Shown here in pieces: positions 1 to 9,158 of a DNA stretch of 64,000 bases (its first letter is position 1; every line of letters begins with the position of its first letter). A program made the translations under genes and the position numbers. This stretch comes from Gillisella vitis. GTDB lineage: Bacteria; Pseudomonadota; Alphaproteobacteria; Rhizobiales; Rhizobiaceae. The notes under the pieces were generated by a model that worked only from the letters and a program-made list of their open reading frames with translations, was not told where the DNA came from and did no database searches. The stretch covers positions 1 to 64,000 of the forward strand of contig WPHV01000017.1 of assembly GCA_009744235.1 (NCBI GenBank), written 5' to 3'.

Positions 1-129
1 CGACATCACCCGCACTTGGCCTACCCTCTGCAACCCCGGCCAGCGCCGGGCAGGCCAAGCGCTGATCGGCTACAGGGGGGTGAAGATTGGACGCCGATAA
101 GGGGTCAACATTCCGAGCCGATTGACAGG

Positions 130-405
130 CGGATCGTCGATCGTAGCCACGAGGCCCAACAGTATCGGGCATCCGGCCTCAATCTCGTCATTGCCGCAAT
201 CGTCTATTGGAATTCGACTTACATGGCAGATGCCCTTACACATCTGCGCTCAGCCGGAAATGCCGTGACCGACGATCTCATGGCGCACACGTCTCCGGTG
301 GGCTGGGAGCACATTGCGTTCTCGGGCGATTTCCTATGGGATCGAGCCGCGCAAGCTAAGGCGCGGAAATCCCTCATCCTGCCGAGGGGCATGCGTGCCG
401 CATAG
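130..405 (+). pseudogene. Tn3-family transposase, C-terminal remnant
   Basis: The reading frame ending at 405 carries the conserved C-terminal stretch of Tn3-family TnpA: DRSHEAQQYRASGLNL, then AAIVYWNSTYM and SPVGWEHIAFSGDFLW. The usual protein is close to 1000 residues, and only about 90 are recognisable here. The frame stays open further left (to about 16), but that part does not read like TnpA, so the similarity starts near 130. No resolvase and no clear 38-bp terminal inverted repeat were seen. It is best read as a dead transposon end that marks the left border of the accessory segment holding the NACHT gene. The window starts close by, so a longer remnant outside is possible. Confidence 0.75.
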
Positions 406-501
406 GATGTTCTCCCGTCGTTCGCCCTTGCCGTTGTTTAGTGTACTTCCAACGCTACGGCCTCATGCTTCAACCAGCAATCGGGGTAATGTGATGAGGT
501 T

Positions 502-975
502 GTGATGGAGCGGTTAAAGGAATGGGCTTGGCGGTGCTGGGATCTGGTCGGGGGATGGGTTCACACCGTCGATCATTGGTTCGACGTTGTTTTCTATCCG
601 ATTGAGAAGGCCTCTGTCTCGGTAGTTGTAAGAGCCTGGGATCTGCGAAGCTTCCTGATTGGGGCAGGCGGGGTCGCCTTTGGCGTCGCTGGGCTCTACA
701 ACACGTATCTCCTTTCCCAAGATCCAAGCTACAATTCTGGCCTGCTGGCGGGACTGGTGTTTATCCAGCTTATTTGCCTCGCCCTGAGTATCTTTGGCCT
801 TTGTCTTCAGTTTCAGGACAACCAGGACGGCCCGATTGGCATGCGCGCGTCCATCTTTGCAGGCTACATGGGCTACTATTTCAAGACCTTGTTCGCCGGG
901 ATCGTGTCGGTTCTGGCAGGGACCACGGAACAGATGCAGTGGCTTTGGGCAAAGTCCAACCTGCTCTTCTACTAG
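502..975 (+). CDS. Small membrane protein of unknown function
   Basis: 157 residues. The start is GTG at 502 or ATG at 505, with a GAGG ribosome-binding motif just upstream. I do not recognise a family. The N-terminal 45 residues are rich in tryptophan and charged residues. Three hydrophobic segments follow, at about residues 50-70, 80-103 and 125-143. It lies between the Tn3 remnant and the large NACHT-glycosyltransferase gene, on the same strand, with 250 bp before that gene. It may be a membrane partner of the NACHT protein, but the gap argues against tight translational coupling. That it is a real gene is supported by length, the ribosome-binding site and the membrane pattern only. Confidence 0.5.
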   Translation: MMERLKEWAWRCWDLVGGWVHTVDHWFDVVFYPIEKASVSVVVRAWDLRSFLIGAGGVAFGVAGLYNTYLLSQDPSYNSGLLAGLVFIQLICLALSIFGLCLQFQDNQDGPIGMRASIFAGYMGYYFKTLFAGIVSVLAGTTEQMQWLWAKSNLLFY

Positions 976-1225
976 TCGAGCACAACAGCTCCTAGCAGTC
1001 CCACTAGTCGATGGCTGATCGATCTTGCGTCCTGATGGGAACGTCAACGCTCCGGATGTTTTGAGACGTATGCTGGTGGAGTTGATACTCGCCCTCGTTT
1101 CGACCCAACAGGGGTCATAATTGGGAGAGCAGCCATCCCGATTAATCAAATATAACAGAAGGATGCGTTGAACCCAAGGCTGAGATGGGTAGTATGGGTG
1201 TACTGCGTCCATGAGGTGATAGAGA

Positions 1226-4200
1226 TTGGCAAATGTGGGGATAAATAGCGGGTTCAGCTGGAACCGCGAATGGATGCCGTTGGTCTTACGATACGAGGTC
1301 ATCACGAGCTCTGGCCCGGAAGACGCGGGGCAACAATCCGCTCCTGTAGCACTGCTTGATATTGCCGATACACCGTGCCTGGTGCTTTTGAGCGAACCGG
1401 GAATGGGAAAAACTTCGGAGTTAGCTTCGCTCGCTCAATCGCTGCGTGACAGAGGCGAGCAAGTCGATCTTGTTTCAGTCCGTGATCCAGACTTTGCCGG
1501 GGTCCTTGATGCCTTGCTGGTTTCCGACCATTGCCTGGGCTGGACGGATGAACACCGGGAATGGCACATCTTAATCGACGGTGTGGACGAATTGGCCGGG
1601 GGGCTGGATCCGAAGCGCCTGCTGGAGGGCTTTCTTGATCGGCTCTTCGCACTCGGCAAACGCGGCCGCCTCAAGATTGCCTTTACCTGCCGCACCTCAG
1701 CGTGGACCGACCAACTTGATCAAATGGTCAAAGACCGATGGCCGCCAGATGCTCACAAACGCCTTTCGCTATTGCCTCTGGCGGACAGTCAGATTCTCTC
1801 GGCGATCAATAGCTTTGAGTTGTCAGCAGAGAACCGGGCCATCCTGACGGCTCACTTGTCGAACGAAAAAATGCGTGCGGTCGCAGGTCGGCCGTTACTG
1901 CTGGCAATCCTGTTGGACCAATATAGGAAAGGCGGCACTTTCCCCACACGACAAGCTGATCTGATCTGCACCGCAATTCTTGCGGCCCTCGGTTCGGTCG
2001 ATGGATCATCCGTCGACGTTCAATTGGCGATGGCCGGTCGGCTAGCGGCCGCCTGCACATTCTCCGATATACGTCGGTTGACGACGGCGGTAGGCTCGAC
2101 CGACACTGAAACGTTGTCTGTTTCAAGTATTGCGGGCGGCATCGAACCGACTAACGGAGGTTTGGTCACCGCAACACCGGCACAGTTCTCGCTTTGCTTG
2201 AAATCTCCGCTTTTCGTCGAAGTCGCGCCTAAAACTTTCCAGTGGTCGCATCGAATTTTCAGCGACTTCCTAACAGCTCGCTACCTTGCAGACCACCGGC
2301 TGTCAGCAGAAGAAATCCTGTCGCTCCTGATCGTGCCGGAGATTGGAGGGCCAGGTGGTGTTGCGCTGCACCTCACCGAAGTGGCTGGATGGACCGCTGT
2401 GATGGTTCCAGGCGTCTTCAGCGAGCTGATCGACCGACAGCCAGATGTGTTGCTTCAGTCTCAGGCATTGGCGCTTGAACCCGCCGACCGCGCACGCTTG
2501 ACGGAGGCATTGCTCGATCGGTTAGCCAACGGGGAGCTCCTAGACCGGTATAACGAGATACTGCCGCTCCTTGGCCGGCTCGATCACGACGGACTGGAGG
2601 AGCAGCTTCTCCCACTGATTACGAGAGACGACACCCCACCTTTTCAACGCAGGGCAGCGATTGATTTGGCGGCGGAAGCCGGAAAAACCTCGCTCTCCGG
2701 TGTTATTCTGGATGTGGCTACCGCGCCGCGCGTTGATGGCATCTTGCGGACTATCGCGGCGCGCTCCGTTCGAAAGCTCATTGGTACCAAGTCTGACGAA
2801 CTTCTGGCTCCGATCCTTTTTTCTGATCTCACGAGCGACACCGACGATCGCCTACGTGGCACTGTCCTGCAAGCGTCTTGGCCCGGCAGCCTTTCCTTCC
2901 GGCAATTGCTCCTCGCGCTGACGGCTCCTAAGCGAAGCAATCTGATCGGCCCATACCAGATGTTTCTATCCCGTTTCGAAGCGCCAGAGATGACAGCGGA
3001 GCAGGCCCTTGAAACGATAGAGTGGTTAAATCTGAGGCTGGACGCCGATGGCGACGGACAGAATTATCTTGAAACCGTTGGAACACGACTGTTTTGGGCA
3101 TCTGCGGGCCAGGTCGCAGCGCCCCAAGTTGCAGATGCGATGGCCGCATTCATCGTTGCCGCAGATCGCAATGTGGCACGCTTTACAATTGAGAGAGGAG
3201 ACCGCACTTCGCATTGGCCGAACGCTCCGCTGGCGCGTGCGACGCTCGTGGACAAAATTCTTCAGCGAAGCCAAGATGCACTCCGTAGCGTCATCCTCAT
3301 ATTTCAAACCCTCCCAGATCTACTTGTACCGAACGATCTCAGCGAATACTTGGCGAAGATTACTGGTACTCGCGATGATTCCCTTCAACTCGCGCTGTCT
3401 CGCATCATCGTTGAGCTGAGTCTGCAATTGCCGATCGATACGATGGAAGAGGTGTGGAATGCCGCCTTAAATATCCCACCATTGCAACAAACCCTCTCTG
3501 CGCATTACTCAGTCACTTTAGATTCTCCGGCGTCTGACTACATGCGCCAAAAATTCCAAAGGGAACGCGATGCTGAGGGGCTCCGAGCATCCGAAAAGCT
3601 GAAATCGTCCGCCTGGAGGGACGGTATCGAAAAGCTGCTCAACCGGATCGAAGCAGGTGACGCACAACTTTGGTGGCAGCTCAACCTCCAGCTTTTCCAG
3701 GAACCGACAGGCAGCTTCGATCCCCACTTTGAGTTCATGTCGGATCTTACCCAGACGCCCGGCTGGGGCGCACTTGAAGCGAGCCAGCAGGCAAGGATTA
3801 TACGGACCGCATCAGACTATCTCGTGAAGTCACCTCTTGCTGAGACAAGTTGGCTCGGCACCAACACCAGCCATCGACCGGCCAATGCTGGCTTGCGCGC
3901 CCTGCGGTTACTTTGGGAGAATGCTCCTGACACGTTTGCTGCATTGAGTGACGAGACCTGGGCCACTTGGTCTCCAGCTGCGGTCGGGTTCCTTGGAAAT
4001 GATTTCAACCAAGATGATGCGCAGCGCCATCTCGTCCGGGAGGCTTATCGGAAAGCTCCGGCTGCGGTCATGCTTGCAGTCCAGCAAATTGCAACTGGCA
4101 GTGGTTCAAAGGGTCTTTCTTCTCGTGTGCTCGATCTGTTGGAGTGGGCACTTGATTCGCGTTTGGCAAGCTTCCTCCGGGACCTCGACCAATCGCAAGA

Positions 4201-6148
4201 CCTCACGCGCCACGAGGAGACGCCGTCAATACTGGGTTTTCTCGTCCGAAACGGTGACGGTCAGGCGGTAGCGAGCGTCATCGCGGCATTGGAAAAGGCA
4301 GGAAGTGACACACCACCGGAGCCCTCGCAAACTGCGTTGATCGCGGAGGCCACGGTCGAACTATTGCGCCGCGACCCACAAGAAATTTGGCTGAAGCTCC
4401 TTGAGCTGCGAGGTAAAGACGAAGAACTTGCAAGGGCGATCTGGGCACAATTTGCAGAACAAGTGGCGTTCAATCAAGGTCAGAAGCTCGATGTTTTGTC
4501 TGAGTACGACCTCGCCCAAGGATATATCGACCTAGTTTCTCTGTTACCAGAGCGCCCTTCCCAGGAGGCTGGAGGGCGGCTTCTGCGGTCGCCAGATTTT
4601 GTCGAACAGCTACGCAGTATTCTGCTTAGCAGGCTCGTAGGGCGTGGCACGAACGTGTCGCTTGAACAACTGCACCGAGTTAAACACGCCGTTCCCGATG
4701 GGCATGAGGCTCTGCAATGGTCAATTGAGGAAGCGCGTCGGAATGTCCGCGCAAACCATGTTCGACGGGACGATCCAGCGGATGTCCTTGCACGCATCTC
4801 CACTATGGGGCTTCAATCAGCGCCAGAAGAATTGCAGGCTGATCGCGGAAGAAAATCCCACCTTGACGCCTTGGCAGACGGTCAGATCGAGATCGATGTT
4901 CCCGCTCCGAAGGTCCGAGAGGCGGGAGCGCTTCCTGAAGCGGAGCGCAAAACCATCTTAGCGGTGGCGTCTGAGTGGATGTCCCTCCACGGAGGCATCT
5001 CAACTCTCAATCGAGAACTTTGCAGAGCTTTGGCAGCCTTAGGTCACACGGTTATCTGCCTGGTTCCAGATGCCACAGAAGCTGAAATAAATGATGCGAC
5101 CGGTGTAAAGGTGAACCTGGTCGCGTGTCCCGAATCTGTTGGTATCGCCGGCATCGACCGACTATTGCTTTGCCAAGCCGCAGATATTGGCGGCCTGCCA
5201 GAGCTTGTCCTCGGACATGATCACATTACGGGTCGTTTTGCCAAAGCTCTTGCGACGCGTTTTCACGCTAAGTACGTGCACTTCCTACACACGATCCCGC
5301 AAGAGAATGAAGGCTTGAAAAGCCCCAGAGCTGATCGACCTCGCAATGTTCTCGGGGGCGAGACAAAATTGCAGAACCAACTGGACCTCGCTGGCGCGGC
5401 AAATCTAGTGGTTGCCATTGGCCCGCGGATCCAGAAAAGCTTTCTGGCGGAAGCAATAGACCCTCCGCCGGTTTGTGTTTTAGTACCTGGCCTGAACCCT
5501 GATCTTCTGACGCTCAATCCAGATCATGCGAAGTTGCATCTTAACATGTGCATCATGTCAGCGCGCATGGAAGATGCGGTCGCAAAAGGCGGCATGTTGG
5601 CATGCAATGTCATTAAAATCGTGGGCAACGGGCGCGAGTGGACGGTGCACGGCCTCCCAGTCCTGATCATGCGTGGTTTTTCGGAAGATGCGAATGCCGA
5701 GTTTGCCCGCATCGGGGAGCTTTCAGATTACGCCCAGTTTGTGCAACCCCGCTCGTTCACGACAGATCCTCTGAAACTCACAAATGGCTATTTGAAAGCC
5801 GCGCTGATCTTGATGCCCTCCGTGGCAGAGGGTTTTGGCCTTACCGGGCTGGAAGCAATCGCTGCGGGCGTTCCCGTTGTTATCTCGAGCTCAAGTGGCT
5901 TGGCCGACTATCTGCGTGGAGCCGTCACGAACGATGGGCTATCGCGAGAGCTGGTAGAATCCTGTATCGCGCCAGTTCATCTTTCCGAAGAGGAAACAAG
6001 AAATGCCTGGGCTGAGAAGGTTGACGCCGCCTTGTTCAATCGCGAGGAGGCTTTCCAGCGTGCAGCAGACTTACGGAAGGCCTTGAGACTTCGGCTGACA
6101 TGGGAGCATGCAGCACGAAGGCTTTCGAGCGAGTTCTCCGCACTTTGA
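1226..6148 (+). CDS. Giant NACHT-type NTPase fused to a GT4-like glycosyltransferase
   Basis: 1640 residues. The start is TTG at 1226, preceded by a near-perfect Shine-Dalgarno sequence (GAGGTGAT at 1213-1220); an ATG at 1274 is the alternative. Residues 55-64 form a P-loop (SEPGMGKTS). Residues 115-122 (ILIDGVDE) are the Walker B with the DGxDE form typical of NACHT NTPases, and a sensor-1-like segment (IAFTCRTSAW) follows near 155-163. From about 380 to 1220 the protein is helical and HEAT-repeat-like, without a motif I can name. The last 400 residues resemble a GT4/GT-B glycosyltransferase: GGISTLNRELCRAL near 1250 and AEGFGLTGLEAIAAG near 1535, with the E-x7-E motif of retaining enzymes. 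NACHT NTPases of bacteria are often antiphage sensors that oligomerise on trigger binding. A glycosyltransferase at the C-terminus would be an unusual effector, and that role is inference. Neighbours: Tn3 remnant and membrane protein upstream, broken nuclease gene downstream. Confidence 0.85.
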   Translation: MANVGINSGFSWNREWMPLVLRYEVITSSGPEDAGQQSAPVALLDIADTPCLVLLSEPGMGKTSELASLAQSLRDRGEQVDLVSVRDPDFAGVLDALLVSDHCLGWTDEHREWHILIDGVDELAGGLDPKRLLEGFLDRLFALGKRGRLKIAFTCRTSAWTDQLDQMVKDRWPPDAHKRLSLLPLADSQILSAINSFELSAENRAILTAHLSNEKMRAVAGRPLLLAILLDQYRKGGTFPTRQADLICTAILAALGSVDGSSVDVQLAMAGRLAAACTFSDIRRLTTAVGSTDTETLSVSSIAGGIEPTNGGLVTATPAQFSLCLKSPLFVEVAPKTFQWSHRIFSDFLTARYLADHRLSAEEILSLLIVPEIGGPGGVALHLTEVAGWTAVMVPGVFSELIDRQPDVLLQSQALALEPADRARLTEALLDRLANGELLDRYNEILPLLGRLDHDGLEEQLLPLITRDDTPPFQRRAAIDLAAEAGKTSLSGVILDVATAPRVDGILRTIAARSVRKLIGTKSDELLAPILFSDLTSDTDDRLRGTVLQASWPGSLSFRQLLLALTAPKRSNLIGPYQMFLSRFEAPEMTAEQALETIEWLNLRLDADGDGQNYLETVGTRLFWASAGQVAAPQVADAMAAFIVAADRNVARFTIERGDRTSHWPNAPLARATLVDKILQRSQDALRSVILIFQTLPDLLVPNDLSEYLAKITGTRDDSLQLALSRIIVELSLQLPIDTMEEVWNAALNIPPLQQTLSAHYSVTLDSPASDYMRQKFQRERDAEGLRASEKLKSSAWRDGIEKLLNRIEAGDAQLWWQLNLQLFQEPTGSFDPHFEFMSDLTQTPGWGALEASQQARIIRTASDYLVKSPLAETSWLGTNTSHRPANAGLRALRLLWENAPDTFAALSDETWATWSPAAVGFLGNDFNQDDAQRHLVREAYRKAPAAVMLAVQQIATGSGSKGLSSRVLDLLEWALDSRLASFLRDLDQSQDLTRHEETPSILGFLVRNGDGQAVASVIAALEKAGSDTPPEPSQTALIAEATVELLRRDPQEIWLKLLELRGKDEELARAIWAQFAEQVAFNQGQKLDVLSEYDLAQGYIDLVSLLPERPSQEAGGRLLRSPDFVEQLRSILLSRLVGRGTNVSLEQLHRVKHAVPDGHEALQWSIEEARRNVRANHVRRDDPADVLARISTMGLQSAPEELQADRGRKSHLDALADGQIEIDVPAPKVREAGALPEAERKTILAVASEWMSLHGGISTLNRELCRALAALGHTVICLVPDATEAEINDATGVKVNLVACPESVGIAGIDRLLLCQAADIGGLPELVLGHDHITGRFAKALATRFHAKYVHFLHTIPQENEGLKSPRADRPRNVLGGETKLQNQLDLAGAANLVVAIGPRIQKSFLAEAIDPPPVCVLVPGLNPDLLTLNPDHAKLHLNMCIMSARMEDAVAKGGMLACNVIKIVGNGREWTVHGLPVLIMRGFSEDANAEFARIGELSDYAQFVQPRSFTTDPLKLTNGYLKAALILMPSVAEGFGLTGLEAIAAGVPVVISSSSGLADYLRGAVTNDGLSRELVESCIAPVHLSEEETRNAWAEKVDAALFNREEAFQRAADLRKALRLRLTWEHAARRLSSEFSAL

Positions 6149-6482
6149 CAGTCATGTCATTCCCCCGCTGCCAACTGTGAACATGCGAGTCTGGCTCTTT
6201 GATCAATGATGATTTCCAACTTGCCGAGGACAGTCGAGAAAGGAACGATTTTTTGCACGGCCATGGCATCCAAACATGGTTCAGAGTTAGTCGGTGACGG
6301 CTTTGTCGGCGCTGGTAACAAGTCAGATATCGTTTCAAGGTGGCGAGAACTGTGGCAGAGAATACTATGAAGCGGTTTTCTCAAACCTAACCAGAAGCGA
6401 TATTACCTGCCAAGCCTGTCGTACTGACGGGAATCCGAAAACCGTCATTTGAATCAGCGTGCCGTCGTCAGCACACCTGCCA
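6149..6482. other. Intergenic stretch between the convergent NACHT and nuclease genes
   Basis: 334 bp between the stop of the NACHT-glycosyltransferase gene and the stop of the minus-strand nuclease gene. Two short minus-strand frames exist, but they have no ribosome-binding site and no recognisable similarity. No convincing terminator hairpin was found. Confidence 0.5.
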
Positions 6483-7559
6483 TCAAATCAACTTTTTCTT
6501 CCTCGATGGCCGAGCTAAACTTTGATTTTCTGGCCAGAGGATCTTGAAATCGCCCTTCTCCATCGGCCATGCAAGGCCGAACCCATTTTCGAGAGCCAAC
6601 GCCCTATCTTCGGCCTTGGAAACTTCAGTTTCCACGACTATCAACTGCTTCCCTTCCCACCGTTGTTGTTGACGATAGTCGAGGAGTTGACCCATAGCCG
6701 TGCGGACGGCAAACCGCACTGTCGATACCTCTGTCGGCTTGACCTCGACCATGACGTCCTGGCCTTTTCCATCTGTAAATCGCATATCGTCGCAGAAGGT
6801 AGGAAGAAACTTATGGTCGCCGAGTGTCCGTCGGAGATAGTCTCTAAATAGCTTTTCGAGCTTGTTGTGCCGGGGGCTAACTTCAACCTCATGACGCTTC
6901 ACATACTTTGTGTAGCCCTCGGCCGCTGCCTGCCCGGCCCGATGCTTGACGCGACTGCGCGCAGGTGGCCGATCAAAGGCCGAGACTTTCCCGCCAATTA
7001 TAGCATGGATTCTTTCTACGAAGTTCCTTGCTGCCGGGTCGGCGGTGTCGTCCGCATACCACCAGCTCGCCTGCCCGCTCCAGCCTTTTCCACGCTCTAG
7101 GTAAAGGCCTTCATCGCGCTTGTTCAAGGGAATGAGGTGCGCGTCCCAGGCCCGCGCTCGCACTCGGAAGCTCAAGATTTCGTCAAGCTCATGCTGACCG
7201 GAGGGATATACACCATCGAACCGCTGGCGTTTGCGATAGACCCGCGCATTTTCCTACCATCCGATTACGCAACGCGGATCCTTGCCATCGACAGGAGCGG
7301 TCCAGACGACATCGACACCATCGATGAACTCGGCTGAGGCCGACGTCCCCAATCTTTCGATTTTGACATCGCGATCGACGTCGTCCTTTATTGTTTCGAA
7401 GTGGCCATAGACATAGCCATCGTCCGCTTCCACAAAGTTCAATTCCTCCCCGGCTCTTCCCTCAGAGACGACGTAGCCACCTCCACCTTTCGGAGGGTCA
7501 TCGGCATCGCGGCCTGCATAGTTCTTCATCCAGGCGATATTGCAAAAAAGAAGCGGCAT
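6483..7559 (-). pseudogene. PD-(D/E)XK nuclease gene interrupted by an in-frame amber codon
   Basis: One reading frame of 359 codons, split by a TAG at 7254-7256. Upstream of the stop are 101 residues that start LLFCNIAWMKNY and contain GGGGYV; this N-terminal pattern occurs in a family of predicted nucleases I know only as uncharacterised. Downstream, the same frame continues without a shift (ENARVYRKRQRFDGVYPSG) into a region with the restriction-endonuclease core: D in DGKGQD, then VMVEVKPTE, then GQLLDYR, matching the D-ExK-QxxxY order. An internal restart at the TTG at 7173-7175 would give a 230-residue C-terminal protein that keeps all visible catalytic residues. The simplest reading is a nonsense mutation. 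A sequencing error, or two proteins made from one gene, are the alternatives. Confidence 0.7.
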
Positions 7560-7714
7560 GGTTTCATCCGGATCAGATAAGTAGCTGTAGCGATCTCATC
7601 TTTTCATCCGCGCGAGAAAGTTGCAAATCGTCTCCTCAATGTCGCGACGCCTACGATAGGCACTCGTTTGGGGCGACGCGTCATCTTCTTGTATTCATTT
7701 ATGAAAACATCCAT

Positions 7715-7730
7715 CTGTACGGCTGACAAC
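7715..7730 (+). promoter_or_regulatory. Candidate RepB-binding (parS-like) site downstream of repC
   Basis: The 14 bases TGTACGGCTGACAA, plus the following C, recur in the repA-repB gap at 10202-10216. On the minus strand the site reads GTTGTCAGCCGTACA. Its left half fits the GTTNNNNGC half of the palindrome commonly given for RepB centromere sites of repABC plasmids; the right half deviates. Repetition of the sequence within the replicator is the main support. Confidence 0.45.
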
Positions 7731-7790
7731 TGGATTTCATGGCTAGACCTCTCGCATTACAGCTTTAACGTGGATCTAACCGCGCAAGCT

Positions 7791-9005
7791 TCAAGCCGAC
7801 TTGCGCCCCTCTGGTTCTTGTGTTCGAAGCAATGCCATCAGCATCGGCCCAAGCGAGAATTCGCCTCTCTCCGTCCGCCTTGTCAGGTCACGCAAGTATC
7901 CCCCGGGTGAACTGATGTGCCCGGCCCGCTCTAGGACGCAGGCCATTGCGACAGCGGCGTTCTCGGGTCCCATCGCTTCACAGGCCTCCTGATAGGCCGA
8001 TGGACTAACACCGAGCATTGTGCGCACTACCACCGCCGCGGTCATCAAATCCCGCCAATGTGAAATTGCACCGCCCGACGCGTAATCCGATATCTGCGGG
8101 CAAGCCCGCAGCACCATACCCAACGGGAAAGCCTTTATCGGTTCGGCAGCCGATCTCCGTTTTGGCGCCGTTGTCTCGCCCTGCTCATTTCGAGAGCTAG
8201 GTTCAAGTTCATTTAAGGATTCGGTATTTGAATTCTGTATGTGATGACGGTTTCCGCTATCATTGGTGTCGGATTCTGTAGAAATAAGCTGGATTTCCAA
8301 CATGTTGATAGCTTCCTCGCTTAACAATGTCAGTTCGTCGAGGCAAGCTTCGAGGGCCGCTGCTGTCTTTGCCGTTTTGAGACTAGCAATCGCGGACACG
8401 AGAGCGTCTTCGACAGCTTGCCAATTTCCTGCGGCGCCTTCTTCCACCGCCGCGCTGATGAGCTTCCGAATATCTCGGCGGGTTATCGTGATGCGCTCTT
8501 TAATGGCGCGCAGCCGTCTGCTTTCCTCGGCGACTTGGTGAGCCATGATTGCGAGTTCTTCTGCGCGGGCAAGGAGTGGTGCGAGACTGAAACCGTAGGC
8601 GGTTTCGATCGCACCGTCGTTTCCTTTCCGAGCGTAACGTTTGCCGTTCGGACTGTCATTCCGCTGGATCAGCCCAGCCTCGACAAGAATAGCAAGGTTT
8701 TCGCGTAGCGTCGTTCCTGCAATCCCGTTCGCTCGGATCGCCAGCTGCGCGTTCGATGGAAAGACGACAAGATTGCTCTCTTCGCTCAACTCCTGTTCTG
8801 GGTAAAACGTCAACAGGGCATTCAAGACAGCAAGAGCACGGTCACGCAGACCAAGAGTCGTTCTTGCCTCGCATGCGCTGCGATAAACTTTCCACTTGTC
8901 GACGGACTTACCCGCCTTGATATTTCTCGTGGCAAGCTGACCTTTCACCAAGGCAAGCGTCATCGGCCGCCGCCCGAATGGCGTCGTCACATTTCCTATT
9001 TGCAT
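7791..9005 (-). CDS. repC: Plasmid replication initiator RepC
   Basis: 404 residues, the usual RepC size. RepC is the initiator of repABC plasmids, and its origin lies inside its own coding sequence. Recognisable parts are the N-terminal segment FGRRPMTLALVKGQ, the winged-helix region VVFPSNAQLAIRANGIAGTTLRENLAILVEAGLIQR (about residues 80-115) and the C-terminal segment GGYLRDLTRRTERGEFSLGPM. The start is ATG with AAAGGTGAGAG upstream. It is the last gene of repABC. Its expression is expected to be limited by the antisense RNA in the 153-bp gap after repB. The C-terminal 100 residues lie closest to the accessory segment on the left and appear intact. Confidence 0.96.
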   Translation of the reverse strand: MQIGNVTTPFGRRPMTLALVKGQLATRNIKAGKSVDKWKVYRSACEARTTLGLRDRALAVLNALLTFYPEQELSEESNLVVFPSNAQLAIRANGIAGTTLRENLAILVEAGLIQRNDSPNGKRYARKGNDGAIETAYGFSLAPLLARAEELAIMAHQVAEESRRLRAIKERITITRRDIRKLISAAVEEGAAGNWQAVEDALVSAIASLKTAKTAAALEACLDELTLLSEEAINMLEIQLISTESDTNDSGNRHHIQNSNTESLNELEPSSRNEQGETTAPKRRSAAEPIKAFPLGMVLRACPQISDYASGGAISHWRDLMTAAVVVRTMLGVSPSAYQEACEAMGPENAAVAMACVLERAGHISSPGGYLRDLTRRTERGEFSLGPMLMALLRTQEPEGRKSA

Positions 9006-9064
9006 TTTCTCTCACCTTTCTAAAGGCAAAGGAAATCCGCTCACCAAACTGGCGCCAAAGACTC

Positions 9065-9154
9065 TTGACTGTGATTCATGGAAATGCGATTCTCAGGCTG
9101 CTTAGACATGAGGAAGGCTTCCACGACGGCGACGTTTGGGGGCCTTTTTCTTTT
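9065..9154 (+). ncRNA. repE: Antisense RNA (ctRNA/repE type) between repB and repC, with its promoter and terminator
   Basis: In repABC plasmids a short RNA made from the opposite strand in the repB-repC gap inhibits RepC synthesis and sets incompatibility. Here the plus strand has a TTGACT box at 9065-9070 and, after 17 bp, a weak -10 box (GATTCT, 9088-9093). A hairpin follows, with arms 9114-9122 and 9138-9146 (nine pairs, two of them G-U), and then TTTTTCTTTT (9145-9154), which is a textbook intrinsic terminator. The RNA would run from about 9100 to about 9150. The terminator is well supported; the promoter is a weaker call. Confidence 0.75.
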
Positions 9155-9158
9155 GCCG

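Noticed and set aside
16..501. Functional Tn3-family transposon
   Set aside because: Only the last 90 or so residues of the transposase are present, with no resolvase and no identified terminal repeats.
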